From: Lachnoanaerobaculum gingivalis
GTDB lineage: Bacteria > Bacillota > Clostridia > Lachnospirales > Lachnospiraceae
DNA: 64,000 bases
Assembly: GCF_003862475.1 (NCBI RefSeq)
Contig: NZ_RRCO01000005.1
Coordinates: forward strand, 62,001 to 126,000
Direction of reading: 5' to 3'
Shown: positions 9,426-17,650 of the stretch, in pieces
How positions within the stretch are numbered: position 1 is the first letter of the stretch
Layout: every line of letters starts with the position of its first letter
Made by a program: the position numbers and the translations under genes
Notes under the pieces: model-generated
Told to the model about the DNA's origin: nothing
The model's input: only the letters and a program-made list of their open reading frames with translations
The model's database searches: none

Positions 9426-10229
9426 TTACATCCTTATATTCACTATCCTTCTTCCCATCATATAGGCTCCCGCAAACAATCCTATGGCAAATATCTTTAC
9501 CATTACTGTAAAAGCCGTATTTGCCGCCGCGGACATAGTTCCCATTCCGCTAAGTGCAATCATTATTACAATAGGCATTACCATCATAATATTTAATTCA
9601 TTTTCCTTTTCTGTAAGAATGGTCTTGATTTCCATCTCAATTTCTATCTTGTCATTGATTATCTTTCTGCTGTCCCATACAACCTGCCTGATGTCTCCGC
9701 CCTGTCTTAGACCCGACTCAAAGGTAGCCGCAAAGCTTGCAACATCATCAAGTCCGCATCTGTTTGCAAAGTCCTTTAAGAGATCCTCAATAATTATATT
9801 ATTTGTCATTCCGGCTATTATTATTCGGGTTTCATTTACAATATCCGATTTTTCTCCATAAAGACTTAGTAGGTCTTGATAGCTTTCTGCAAATGCCTCC
9901 ATAGTATTCTTTCCTGAGGAATAAGATGTTGTAAGTGCCTCAAGCAGATCTCTAAATTCAACAAGCAAATCTCTTTGTCTTTTTTCTTTTCTGTATTTTC
10001 TAAAAAAATTTATAGCGGGGATTCCACAAATAATTCCTGATATTAAAGAAACACTGAATATTCTAAAGAAGACCATAATTACTACAAATCCAAGTACAAA
10101 TCCCAATGAAAAACCTATAATATAATCAATCCACTTCATATGATATATATGGTAATCATCGGCATTTCCCATTAGACCGTGATTTTCTGTATAAACATCC
10201 GGCTTACTCTTTAGTATTCTTTTTATCAT
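9426..10229 (-). CDS. tadB: TadB-like pilus platform membrane protein
   Basis: 267 residues with a GspF-type domain. There are two N-terminal hydrophobic segments (about residues 35-75), a cytoplasmic four-helix region (LLEALTTSYSSGKNTMEAF; ASFAATFESGLRQGGDI) and two C-terminal hydrophobic segments. I choose ATG 10229, 7 nt after AAGGAG, over the in-frame TTG just upstream, giving a TGATG overlap with the tadA stop. It is the partner of TadC in the Tad inner-membrane platform. Confidence 0.85.
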   Translation of the reverse strand: MIKRILKSKPDVYTENHGLMGNADDYHIYHMKWIDYIIGFSLGFVLGFVVIMVFFRIFSVSLISGIICGIPAINFFRKYRKEKRQRDLLVEFRDLLEALTTSYSSGKNTMEAFAESYQDLLSLYGEKSDIVNETRIIIAGMTNNIIIEDLLKDFANRCGLDDVASFAATFESGLRQGGDIRQVVWDSRKIINDKIEIEMEIKTILTEKENELNIMMVMPIVIMIALSGMGTMSAAANTAFTVMVKIFAIGLFAGAYMMGRRIVNIRM

Positions 10230-11467
10230 CAAATAACTCCTTTATATCCCATGAGTTTAAGTTTAAATGTATTCTTTAAAGGATTCTTTGTTCTCTTAAG
10301 CTCTCCTACTACCTTATCCATTGTGCTTTCTTCACTTTCCTCAAATACATACAGAGGATTCAGTTCTATCTCACCGTCTTTTAATCCCATAACTTCCGAT
10401 ATCTCCATGGTCTTTCTGCTGTGATCTCTGAGTCTTGAAAGATGTATAATTATATCCACCGCCGAAGATATCTGCTGACGAATAGCTTCCAGCGGCAAAC
10501 CTTCTGCACCCATAAGTACCATAGTCTCCATTCTGCTAAGCATATCTTTTGTGGAATTAGCATGTCCTGTGGAAAGTGAACCGTCATGTCCTGTATTCAT
10601 TGCCTGCAACATATCCAGTGTCTCGGCACCTCTTACCTCTCCTACTATAATTCTTTCAGGTCTCATTCTTAGAGATGTCTTTATAAGATCCCTTATTGTA
10701 ATCATTCCCTTACCTGAGGAGTTAGAGTTTCTGGTCTCAAGCTTTACAAGATTTTCTATACCGACTATTTGAAGTTCGGCAGAGTCTTCTATCGTGATCA
10801 CTCTTTCTGTTTTGGGAATATAATTAGATAGGGCATTTAAGAAAGTGGTCTTACCGCTTCCTGTACCTCCGCTTATAAAGATATTGTATTTTGCTTTTAC
10901 CAATGTTTCTAAAACCTTGGCTATTTGTGGTGTAATGGATTTATATTTTATGAGTTGCTCCACCGTCATAGGTGTCTTTGAGAATTTACGAATAGTTAAA
11001 GTAGGTCCTTTTAATGCTACCGGAGGTAAAACCACGCTCACTCTTGATCCGTCCGGAAGCCTTGTGTCCACAATAGGATTTGATTGATTTACCTCTCTAC
11101 CGGCTCTTCCTACAATACGTTGTATTATATCCTCCAGTTTTCTTTGGCTGTCAAAACTTTGTTTCAACTTTTCAATCTTTCCGTTTCTCTCAATAAAGAT
11201 TTCATCCGTACCGTTTATCATAACCTCTGTGATATCATCATCTTTTATAATCATATCAAGAAGCCCCAGACCTCTTATTGATGAATAAAGCTCATCTGTT
11301 AAATTTACTCTTTCTCTGATTGAAATATAGACATCGCCCAATTGCTCACTGACCAGCTTTTCTATTTTTGAATAAAGCTCTTCGTCCTTTAACCTGCTTA
11401 AATCGAAATATTTAGATATGTATTCTCTCGCTTGATATAAAAAAGCTTTTCGTTCCAAATCGTTCAT
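10229..11467 (-). CDS. tadA: TadA/CpaF-family pilus assembly ATPase
   Basis: 412-residue secretion ATPase of the VirB11/CpaF type. The Walker A is GGTGSGKTT (near residue 205), the Walker B-type segment RIIVGEVRG (near 275), and an Asp/His box TGHDGSLSTGHAN follows. It powers extension, and probably retraction, of the Flp pilus. AAGGAG is 6 nt before ATG 11467, and a TATAAT box at 11495-11500 makes this the likely first gene of the operon. No TadZ/CpaE or CpaB gene is found beside it, although clostridial loci often have them upstream. Confidence 0.9.
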   Translation of the reverse strand: MNDLERKAFLYQAREYISKYFDLSRLKDEELYSKIEKLVSEQLGDVYISIRERVNLTDELYSSIRGLGLLDMIIKDDDITEVMINGTDEIFIERNGKIEKLKQSFDSQRKLEDIIQRIVGRAGREVNQSNPIVDTRLPDGSRVSVVLPPVALKGPTLTIRKFSKTPMTVEQLIKYKSITPQIAKVLETLVKAKYNIFISGGTGSGKTTFLNALSNYIPKTERVITIEDSAELQIVGIENLVKLETRNSNSSGKGMITIRDLIKTSLRMRPERIIVGEVRGAETLDMLQAMNTGHDGSLSTGHANSTKDMLSRMETMVLMGAEGLPLEAIRQQISSAVDIIIHLSRLRDHSRKTMEISEVMGLKDGEIELNPLYVFEESEESTMDKVVGELKRTKNPLKNTFKLKLMGYKGVI

Positions 11468-11783
11468 GCTGCTCTCCTTTAAACATAATATACAATTATA
11501 TCTAATCTATTCTACGTATTAACTACAATTTGCAAAAAACTTTATGCCACGATTATATCTGCCTAACAGTTTAGTGTCAATATAGATTTATCATCTTTGT
11601 GAATGTTTTTTTCTCATACCTTAATTCATTGTTTATACTATATAAAAACACATTGTAAATTTTAGTGTTATCTTCTAAAAAACCACGCTCTGACGTAAGA
11701 AAACCTTAATAATTTTCGACATGTAATGCCGGGTTAGTACAGTAAATCCATATGCTATAATACAGATAAACATGGAGGTTAAA
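11468..11783. promoter_or_regulatory. Divergent promoter region between tadA and the Imm26 gene
   Basis: 316-bp gap. On the minus strand TATAAT at 11495-11500 is a good -10 for the Tad operon, with a poor -35. On the plus strand TATGCTATAAT (11751-11761) is an extended -10, with TTAGTA at 11734-11739 as a weak -35 (16-bp spacer). GGAGG at 11774-11778 is 5 nt before ATG 11784. Nothing else is recognised in the gap. Confidence 0.5.
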
Positions 11784-13031
11784 ATGAATTTAATATTTGA
11801 ACTCAATAATGAACAAAGAAAATATCTTGGGCTTAATCCTGTAGAAGAACACTGGGAACTTGTAAAATTTGATGACAATATTTATCATTATTTTGAAGAT
11901 GATATAATTAAAAAAGAGATAACAGTCAGTGAAAACTATTATCATGAATCTGAATTAAATGAAAAAACAACAGAAAACCGTACAATGATACTTCCAAAAA
12001 CTAAAAGAGGTAAAATTAAAAAGTTTAATTATACCGCAGTTCAATCTTTTTCACCCTATGGAACTTATTTTACCTTTTCTACAAATCAGGTAATTATTGC
12101 AAACTACACTACACAAAGGACTTATTATTCGGAAAGCTTTACTGAAAACGAAAATATAACAATTGATGATTTGAAAAAATGGCTGAATAAATGGATAGAA
12201 GAAACTACTGAAGAGGATTTAAAAGAAATAGAAGAATTTAAAAGCACCAAAAGAAAACATTGTAAATTTAAAGAAGGGGATTTCTTTGCTTTTAAGCTCT
12301 CAAGAAGAGAATGGGGATTTGGTAGAATTTTACTTGATGTCGCCAAACTGCGCAAAGATGAAAATTTTAAAAGGAATAAGAATTACGGATTAGCCCATCT
12401 TATGGGGAAACCCTTAATAATCAAAGTCTATCATAAGATAAGTGATAATAAAAATATTGATTTAATAGAATTATCAAAATGCCCGGCTCTACCTTCACAG
12501 GCTGTTATGGATAATATTTTTTACTATGGTGAAGCCGTTATTTTAGGGAATTTACCTTTGAGACCGGAAGAAAATGATATGTTTATTTCAGTCAGCGAAA
12601 GTATAAGCGCTACAGATCCCGATATTGCATACCTACAATATGGTCTTATTTATAAAGAAATTCCGCTACCCGATTATCTGAAGCTTATCAAAGAATTAAA
12701 CATAGGTCCTCAGACTCTCAGAAGAGAAGGCATAGGTTTTGTAATAGATACCTATAAATTAAACGAATGTATCAAAGCAAAATCCAATTCTCCGTTTTGG
12801 GAGAAATACAATAAGAAGAATATACCTGATTTAAAAAATCCCGATCATATAGAACTCAAAAGAAAAGTATTTAAAGCTTTCGGACTTGATGCGGATAAAA
12901 GTTATGAGGAGAATTTGAAAGAATCTAAATTTAATGATGAATTGGAAAAGGGATATGCGGATATGCAATCCGGACGAACAAAAAATATAAATGAAGTCTT
13001 TACAGACATTCGAAAGGATTATGGATTATGA
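11784..13031 (+). CDS. Imm26-domain protein (putative immunity protein)
   Basis: 415 residues. I start at ATG 11784 because the ATG at 11772 overlaps the GGAGG ribosome binding site. Near residues 155-180 is CKFKEGDFFAFKLSR followed by WGFGRIL, which resembles the opening of immunity protein 26 (Imm26) domains found in polymorphic-toxin systems. The N-terminal 150 residues and the C-terminal 130 residues match nothing I recognise. The protein is acidic and Lys/Glu-rich, with no signal peptide or membrane helix, so it should be cytoplasmic. It stands alone on the plus strand between Tad genes and lipoprotein genes, with its own promoter and terminator and no visible toxin beside it. Immunity function is an inference from the domain only. 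Confidence 0.6.
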   Translation: MNLIFELNNEQRKYLGLNPVEEHWELVKFDDNIYHYFEDDIIKKEITVSENYYHESELNEKTTENRTMILPKTKRGKIKKFNYTAVQSFSPYGTYFTFSTNQVIIANYTTQRTYYSESFTENENITIDDLKKWLNKWIEETTEEDLKEIEEFKSTKRKHCKFKEGDFFAFKLSRREWGFGRILLDVAKLRKDENFKRNKNYGLAHLMGKPLIIKVYHKISDNKNIDLIELSKCPALPSQAVMDNIFYYGEAVILGNLPLRPEENDMFISVSESISATDPDIAYLQYGLIYKEIPLPDYLKLIKELNIGPQTLRREGIGFVIDTYKLNECIKAKSNSPFWEKYNKKNIPDLKNPDHIELKRKVFKAFGLDADKSYEENLKESKFNDELEKGYADMQSGRTKNINEVFTDIRKDYGL

Positions 13032-13041
13032 TATAGAAAAA

Positions 13042-13100
13042 ATATCCTGACAAATCTCCAAAGCCAAAATGCCTTGTATTTGTCAGGATATCTTTATTTT
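13042..13100 (+). terminator. Intrinsic terminator after Imm26 gene
   Basis: ATATCCTGACAAAT (13042-13055) pairs perfectly with ATTTGTCAGGATAT (13078-13091), a 14-bp stem with a 22-nt loop, followed by CTTTATTTTATT. It lies 10 nt after the stop codon. Confidence 0.75.
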
Positions 13101-13133
13101 ATTCTATGATAAGTGAAATCACTTAAGTCAAGA

Positions 13134-13163
13134 CTATTTATCCAATCTACAATAATCATCTGC
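13134..13163 (-). pseudogene. Vestigial 3' end of a third lipoprotein copy
   Basis: On the minus strand these bases read A-D-D-Y-C-R-L-D-K-stop, against L-D-D-Y-W-K-L-D-K-stop at the end of the lipoprotein at 2852-3685. The nucleotide match (ACTATTTATCCAAT onward) covers about 29 bp. No open frame extends upstream. It is probably a leftover of tandem duplication or recombination of this gene family. Confidence 0.55.
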
Positions 13164-13231
13164 GCTTGGAGAATCATTCTACTGAATAGTTGAATAATTC
13201 TTTAAAGCGTATAGGATACTTAACCACCTAA

Positions 13232-14071
13232 TTATTTCTGACTTGTTAATTTCCAATAGTCATCTAAACTTATAAGTGTTTCCATAGAAGCTTTAGTTGA
13301 TTTTTTTAGTTTTTCATAATTTTCTTCCATAGTCTTCGCTTCAGCTTCATCTGACATATCTACAGGTCTTACACCCCATATAGCCATTCCCATTCCATAG
13401 CCATTAAGGTCATCAGCAGGATATGCACCTGCTCCTTCAGGGCTGAAGTAATAATATGCTATATATTTGCCCCTTACCAGTTCAGGGTAATTAGTATCGG
13501 AAGGATCTTTTCTTGTTATATCTATACGCCCCTCCTCCTTTATAAAGTCTACACCGTTATAGTTAACCTTTTCAGTATTATCTACAATCACTTCATACTG
13601 TTGTCCGGAATGCATTTTGTACATTCTTCCATCCGATACAAAATCATCCCATAAGGTTTTTAATCCCTTCATTGAATTCGGTATTTTTTCTAGATCCTCA
13701 CTGTATTCTACATGCCAAGTTTCTTCTGCAGCTCTTTTATCAGTACATTCACGTTCATAAAAACCAGATGCAAGTTCTCCTTTATTCTCTTCAAATCCTA
13801 ATATAATCCCACCTGCCGGAAAATAACCTGCTTTGGGGAACTCACGGTCCGCCATAAGGTCCATGCCACCTATAGTTCCAAGTATTATAGGATATTCAAA
13901 CTTATTTTTCTGTGCGGCTTTTTTTGTAGTTTCTTCCACCTTACTTTCTTTTGCAGTAGTTTCACTATTTGCGGTACTTCCTGTACTTGTATCAGACTTG
14001 CCACATCCGCTTCCGATAATACTTGCTGTAGCCAATACACCGATAAGCAACATTCTTTTTACATTCTTCAT
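13232..14071 (-). CDS. Putative lipoprotein, paralogue of 2852-3685
   Basis: About 279 residues from ATG 14071 (MKNVKRMLL). An in-frame TTG at 14089 lies 7 nt after GGAGG (14097-14101) and is an alternative start, because the ATG is 25 nt from that SD. The lipobox is IIGSGC, followed by a Ser/Thr/Lys linker and a mature domain nearly identical in layout to its paralogue at 2852-3685. Both contain EETWHVEYSEDL, VDFIKEEG and YYYFSPEGAGAYPADD, and both end in SLDDYWKL. The function is unknown; the protein should be anchored on the outer face of the membrane. It is followed by a vestigial third copy of the 3' end. Confidence 0.75.
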   Translation of the reverse strand: MKNVKRMLLIGVLATASIIGSGCGKSDTSTGSTANSETTAKESKVEETTKKAAQKNKFEYPIILGTIGGMDLMADREFPKAGYFPAGGIILGFEENKGELASGFYERECTDKRAAEETWHVEYSEDLEKIPNSMKGLKTLWDDFVSDGRMYKMHSGQQYEVIVDNTEKVNYNGVDFIKEEGRIDITRKDPSDTNYPELVRGKYIAYYYFSPEGAGAYPADDLNGYGMGMAIWGVRPVDMSDEAEAKTMEENYEKLKKSTKASMETLISLDDYWKLTSQK

Positions 14072-14110
14072 TTTCTTAATTTCGCCCAAAAGGCATCCTC
14101 CCAATTATAT

Positions 14111-14145
14111 TAAAAGAGTAGGAGAAGCTTTCCTTCCCCTGCTCC
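14111..14145 (-). terminator. Intrinsic terminator after the cell-wall-binding protein gene
   Basis: On the minus strand GAG-CA-GGGGAAG, a 5-nt loop, CTTCTCC-TA-CTC forms a strong hairpin with one small internal loop (14116-14145), followed by TTTTAAT. It lies about 40 nt after the stop at 14184 and just upstream of the lipoprotein gene, so it separates the two units. Confidence 0.7.
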
Positions 14146-14183
14146 AGATAATTTTATATTTTACATCGATATAAAGTATATAA

Positions 14184-15092
14184 TTATTTTACCCATCTTC
14201 CTGAAGCATCAAGTCTATAGCCGTCTGCGGTAGTTGTATTGCTTAGCATTGCTCCTGACGGACTCATATAGTACCAATCATTTCCTGATTGTACCCAGCC
14301 TGTAGCCATAGCACCTGAAGGATTCATGTAATACCAGTCATTTCCTGACTGTACCCAACCTGTAAGCATTGCTCCGCTTGCATTAAAGAAGTACCAGGCT
14401 CCGTCTATTTGTCTCCAGCTTGTAGCAATATGTCCTTCTCCGTCAAAGAAGTACCATATACCGTCAACCTGTTTCCATGTATTAGTTACATAGCTTCCAT
14501 TAGACTCTTTATACTTCCATCCTCTATCAGTGTTTTCCCAACCCTGAGATGATGTATTTGAAGATGAACCCATATCTACATAAAAGTAACCTACTCTATT
14601 CGCATTTTCCTCTTTTAAATAGTTTCCGGTAAAGTAAACCGGGCTTATAGAATTATCACCTAAAATCTTGTAAAAAGCGATTATAATATCCTGTCCTTTA
14701 TATGAACTTCTTTTTAATATAGGGTCACCAACATTATAATTGCTTATTGTAAGTGGTGAATACTCTGTTGCTCTTTCCAGAGCCAATGTAGGAGCTGCAA
14801 AAGCTGAATTTTTGTAGCCAAACATAAAAAGATTATTGTCTTTATTGATTGCCTCTGATGGATCATAGAAATATGTCTCCATATAATCTGAGTCACCTTT
14901 ATTAATGCTTAAAACAGCATCTTTTGTAATAACCGGCATGGTTATCTCTGTTCCAAGTGGTGAGATCCAAGTGTAAGTCCTTCCCGTATCTCCGCTTTTT
15001 ATTGTGACATCAGGATTGCTTGACGTAAAAGCAAATGCATTAAAGCACATAATCACAGAAAAAGCAGCTGTTAATAAAAATAGTTTCTTCAT
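14184..15092 (-). CDS. Secreted protein with C-terminal cell-wall-binding repeats
   Basis: 302 residues. The signal peptide is MKKLFLLTAAFSVIMCFNAFA (cleavage near residue 21). Residues 22-185 form a domain I do not recognise. From about residue 190 there are five to six repeats of roughly 20 residues (W-x-x-x-D-x-x-WYFF/WYYM-x-x-x-GxM-x-TGW), the choline/glucan-binding type of CW-binding repeat. AAAGGAG is 6 nt before ATG 15092. The repeats should hold the protein on the cell wall or on wall-bound glycans. It has a strong promoter 250 bp upstream and its own terminator, so it appears monocistronic. Confidence 0.8.
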   Translation of the reverse strand: MKKLFLLTAAFSVIMCFNAFAFTSSNPDVTIKSGDTGRTYTWISPLGTEITMPVITKDAVLSINKGDSDYMETYFYDPSEAINKDNNLFMFGYKNSAFAAPTLALERATEYSPLTISNYNVGDPILKRSSYKGQDIIIAFYKILGDNSISPVYFTGNYLKEENANRVGYFYVDMGSSSNTSSQGWENTDRGWKYKESNGSYVTNTWKQVDGIWYFFDGEGHIATSWRQIDGAWYFFNASGAMLTGWVQSGNDWYYMNPSGAMATGWVQSGNDWYYMSPSGAMLSNTTTADGYRLDASGRWVK

Positions 15093-15345
15093 AAGTACTC
15101 CTTTCAGCCCTACCTGCCTTACTTATTCATACATATATTCACTTAGTAACTAAAACAGGTCACTACTGAGACATCTATGAAAAATAAAGCGATACAGCTA
15201 AAAAATATATTTTCTAATAGTTTATAAAACTATAGAATACAATTATATACTTTGGATCTTTATTTTGTCCTTACTTACACATACCTACATTTTTCACACA
15301 AAGGACTCTATTTAAATATTTCTTTTAAACAAACTTTATATGCCG

Positions 15346-15374
15346 ATTATATACAACCATATTTTTTATGTCAA
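15346..15374 (-). promoter_or_regulatory. Near-perfect sigma-A promoter with long leader
   Basis: On the minus strand TTGACA (15369-15374), a 17-bp spacer and TATAAT (15346-15351) match the consensus exactly. Transcription would start near 15339, giving an untranslated leader of about 245 nt before ATG 15092. A second TATAAT lies at 15242-15247 with a weaker AGGACA at 18 bp. I see no recognised riboswitch in the leader (15093-15339). Confidence 0.75.
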
Positions 15375-15403
15375 TATTACACTCTTTATATTAATATAAA
15401 ATT

Positions 15404-15435
15404 AAAAAACACTCCCAGGCTTTTGTCCGGGAGTG
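15404..15435 (-). terminator. Intrinsic terminator of the lysine operon
   Basis: On the minus strand CACTCCCGG (15427-15435) and CCTGGGAGTG (15410-15419) form a 9-10 bp GC-rich stem with a 7-nt loop, followed by TTTTTT (15404-15409). It is about 13 nt after the stop of the NhaC-family gene and marks the end of the kal-to-nhaC operon. Confidence 0.85.
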
Positions 15436-15447
15436 CCTTTGTATTAA

Positions 15448-17100
15448 TTAAGCAGCATTTACTGAGTCTTCTTTATATGTAACTTTCTTTATTATAAAGA
15501 GTACACCTACCATCAATGCTACAGCTATTATAAGTGATATTGCAGCATTCTTTACAAAAGCCGCTATTATATAACTTACAAATGATACTGCCGCAACAAG
15601 CATTGCATATGGTAACTGTGTATTTACATGGTTGATATGATTTGACTGTGCACCTGCACTCGCCATGATGGTAGTATCTGATATAGGTGAGCAGTGGTCA
15701 CCGCAAACAGCACCTGCCATACATGCTGAGATAGAGATTATCATCATTTGTGAATCTTTACCTGCAAATACAGCAACAACTATAGGTATAAGGATACCGA
15801 ATGTTCCCCATGATGTTCCTGTTGAGAAAGCCAGACAAACCGCTACTACGAATATAATTGCAGGAAGTAACAGCTGCATACTGCCGGCTGAATGCTCCAT
15901 CATTGTAGCAACAAATTCTTTTGCTCCGAGTACATCGGTGATAGACTTTAATGACCATGCAAATGTAAGGATAAGAATTGCAGGTACCATTGCCTTAAAT
16001 CCTGCAGGTAAACAATCCATACATTCTGAGAACTTAAGTGATCTTCTTGCTATATAGAATGCCAATGTGATAATAAGTGCTATAAAGCTACCCATTGAAA
16101 GTCCTACTGAAGCATCACAGTTTGAGAAAGCCTCAACGATGCCTGCACCGCTGAATATTCCACCTGTATAAAGCATTCCGATAACGCAGCAAATAATCAG
16201 TGAAACGATTGGGAAGAGCATATCTATAAGCTTACCGTCTTTATGCTCTCCTCTGTCAAGGTCTTCAAACTTCTCTTCTCCGGTTGTAAAGAGATCACCC
16301 TTCTTTGCATTCTCTTCATGGAGTTTCATAGGGCCGAAGTCAAACTTCCAAAGTGTAATAACAAGCATCATTACGATTGTAAGAAGTGCATAGTAGTTAA
16401 AAGGGATTGCCTTTACAAAAAGTGCAAATCCGTCTTCACCGTCAACGAATCCTGTAACTGCTGCAGCCCAAGATGAAATAGGTGAAATGATACATACAGG
16501 AGCCGCTGTAGCATCTATCAAATATGCGAGCTTTGCTCTTGAAACCTGATGCTTATCTGTAACAGGTCTCATAACGCTACCTACTGTAAGACAGTTGAAG
16601 TAGTCATCGATAAAAATAAGACATCCGAGAAGGATTGATGTAAGCTGAGCTCCTACTCTGGTCTTAATTCTCTTTGATGCCCATTTACCGAAGGCATCCG
16701 AACCGCCGGTCTTATTCATAAGGGCAACAACCATTCCCAAAATAACAAGGAAAATCAAAATACCTACATTGTAAGCACTGGATAAAACCGAAACAAATCC
16801 TTTTTCAAAAATGGTCTTCATTGTTCCTTCAAAGTTAAATCCTGATGCCAAAAGTCCACCGAAGATAACTCCGATTGCAAGTGAGCTATATACTTCCTTA
16901 CTGATAAGAGCAAGTACAATAGCTATAAGTGGTGGTACAAGTGACCAAAATGTTGCATACAGTGCCGGCTTAGGTGCTTCAGCTTCAGCTCCATACACTA
17001 TCATCGGACACATTACTAAAATTAAGATTGCTAAACATAGCAAGTATGATTTTTTATTTCTAAAAAATCCGGGATTATAAGTGTCATTACCACTATTCAT
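15448..17100 (-). CDS. NhaC-family Na+/H+ antiporter-type carrier
   Basis: 550 residues and about 12 hydrophobic segments. It carries the NhaC-family phrases FIDDYFNCLTVGSVMRPVTD, APVCIISPISSWAAAVTGF, FSTGTSWGTFGILIPI and CGDHCSPISDTTIMASAGA. An N-terminal segment of about 40 residues precedes the first conserved helix. Members of this family include Na+/H+ antiporters and amino acid/Na+ or amine exchangers. As the last gene of the lysine fermentation operon (15 bp after the adenosyltransferase), its likely job is lysine uptake or ion exchange linked to it, which is inference from context. Confidence 0.85.
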   Translation of the reverse strand: MNSGNDTYNPGFFRNKKSYLLCLAILILVMCPMIVYGAEAEAPKPALYATFWSLVPPLIAIVLALISKEVYSSLAIGVIFGGLLASGFNFEGTMKTIFEKGFVSVLSSAYNVGILIFLVILGMVVALMNKTGGSDAFGKWASKRIKTRVGAQLTSILLGCLIFIDDYFNCLTVGSVMRPVTDKHQVSRAKLAYLIDATAAPVCIISPISSWAAAVTGFVDGEDGFALFVKAIPFNYYALLTIVMMLVITLWKFDFGPMKLHEENAKKGDLFTTGEEKFEDLDRGEHKDGKLIDMLFPIVSLIICCVIGMLYTGGIFSGAGIVEAFSNCDASVGLSMGSFIALIITLAFYIARRSLKFSECMDCLPAGFKAMVPAILILTFAWSLKSITDVLGAKEFVATMMEHSAGSMQLLLPAIIFVVAVCLAFSTGTSWGTFGILIPIVVAVFAGKDSQMMIISISACMAGAVCGDHCSPISDTTIMASAGAQSNHINHVNTQLPYAMLVAAVSFVSYIIAAFVKNAAISLIIAVALMVGVLFIIKKVTYKEDSVNAA

Positions 17101-17115
17101 ACCTTTTCCTCTCTT

Positions 17116-17640
17116 TTACATTTCTATTCCGACACGGGCTCTTATACCCTTGTCAAACGGATGCTTAATCTTTTGAAAGTGTGTCAGATAATCAGCAAGT
17201 TCTACTATCTCATCCTTAGGATTTCTTCCGGTCATAACCACTTCCAGATTTTTCGGGCGGGATTTTAAAAAATCTGTCAGTACATCATGCTCCACCATAT
17301 TAAGATTATAAGCATCTATTACCTCATCCATTACTACCAGATCCACTTTCTTCTCGATAGCCAGATGAATAATTTCTTTTAGATGATTTGTGAAAAAATC
17401 TTTTGCAAGTATCTTTTCTTCATCAGTCATATTGAATGTAAAACCGAAGCTGTTTTTCTTTGTATACAATTCAATGTTTTCTATATTCTTCAGTACCTTA
17501 AGTTCGTTTGAAGTGTCACTTTTTAAAAACTGTGAAAACAGGACTTTTCTGCCACTACCTGCACATCTTACTGCCAAGCCTACAGCCGCAGTTGTTTTTC
17601 CTTTACCGTCGCCTTCGTATACATGAATAAGTCCTGTCAT
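17116..17640 (-). CDS. cobA: Cob(I)alamin adenosyltransferase (CobA/BtuR type)
   Basis: 174 residues. The P-loop is GDGKGKTT (residues 10-17), and VVMDEVIDAYN (near 101-111) and EVVMTGRNP (near 133-141) are the conserved blocks of CobA/CobO/BtuR ATP:corrinoid adenosyltransferases. The enzyme transfers the adenosyl group of ATP to cob(I)alamin. AAAGGAG precedes ATG 17640. It is embedded 10 bp after kamE in the lysine operon, where it would supply adenosylcobalamin to the KamDE mutase. No other cobalamin genes are in the window. Confidence 0.9.
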   Translation of the reverse strand: MTGLIHVYEGDGKGKTTAAVGLAVRCAGSGRKVLFSQFLKSDTSNELKVLKNIENIELYTKKNSFGFTFNMTDEEKILAKDFFTNHLKEIIHLAIEKKVDLVVMDEVIDAYNLNMVEHDVLTDFLKSRPKNLEVVMTGRNPKDEIVELADYLTHFQKIKHPFDKGIRARVGIEM

Positions 17641-17650
17641 AATATCTCCT

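Noticed and set aside
14184-15092. Autolysin or glucosyltransferase
   Set aside because: Only the wall- or glucan-binding repeats are recognisable; the N-terminal domain shows no amidase, lysozyme or glycosyltransferase motif.
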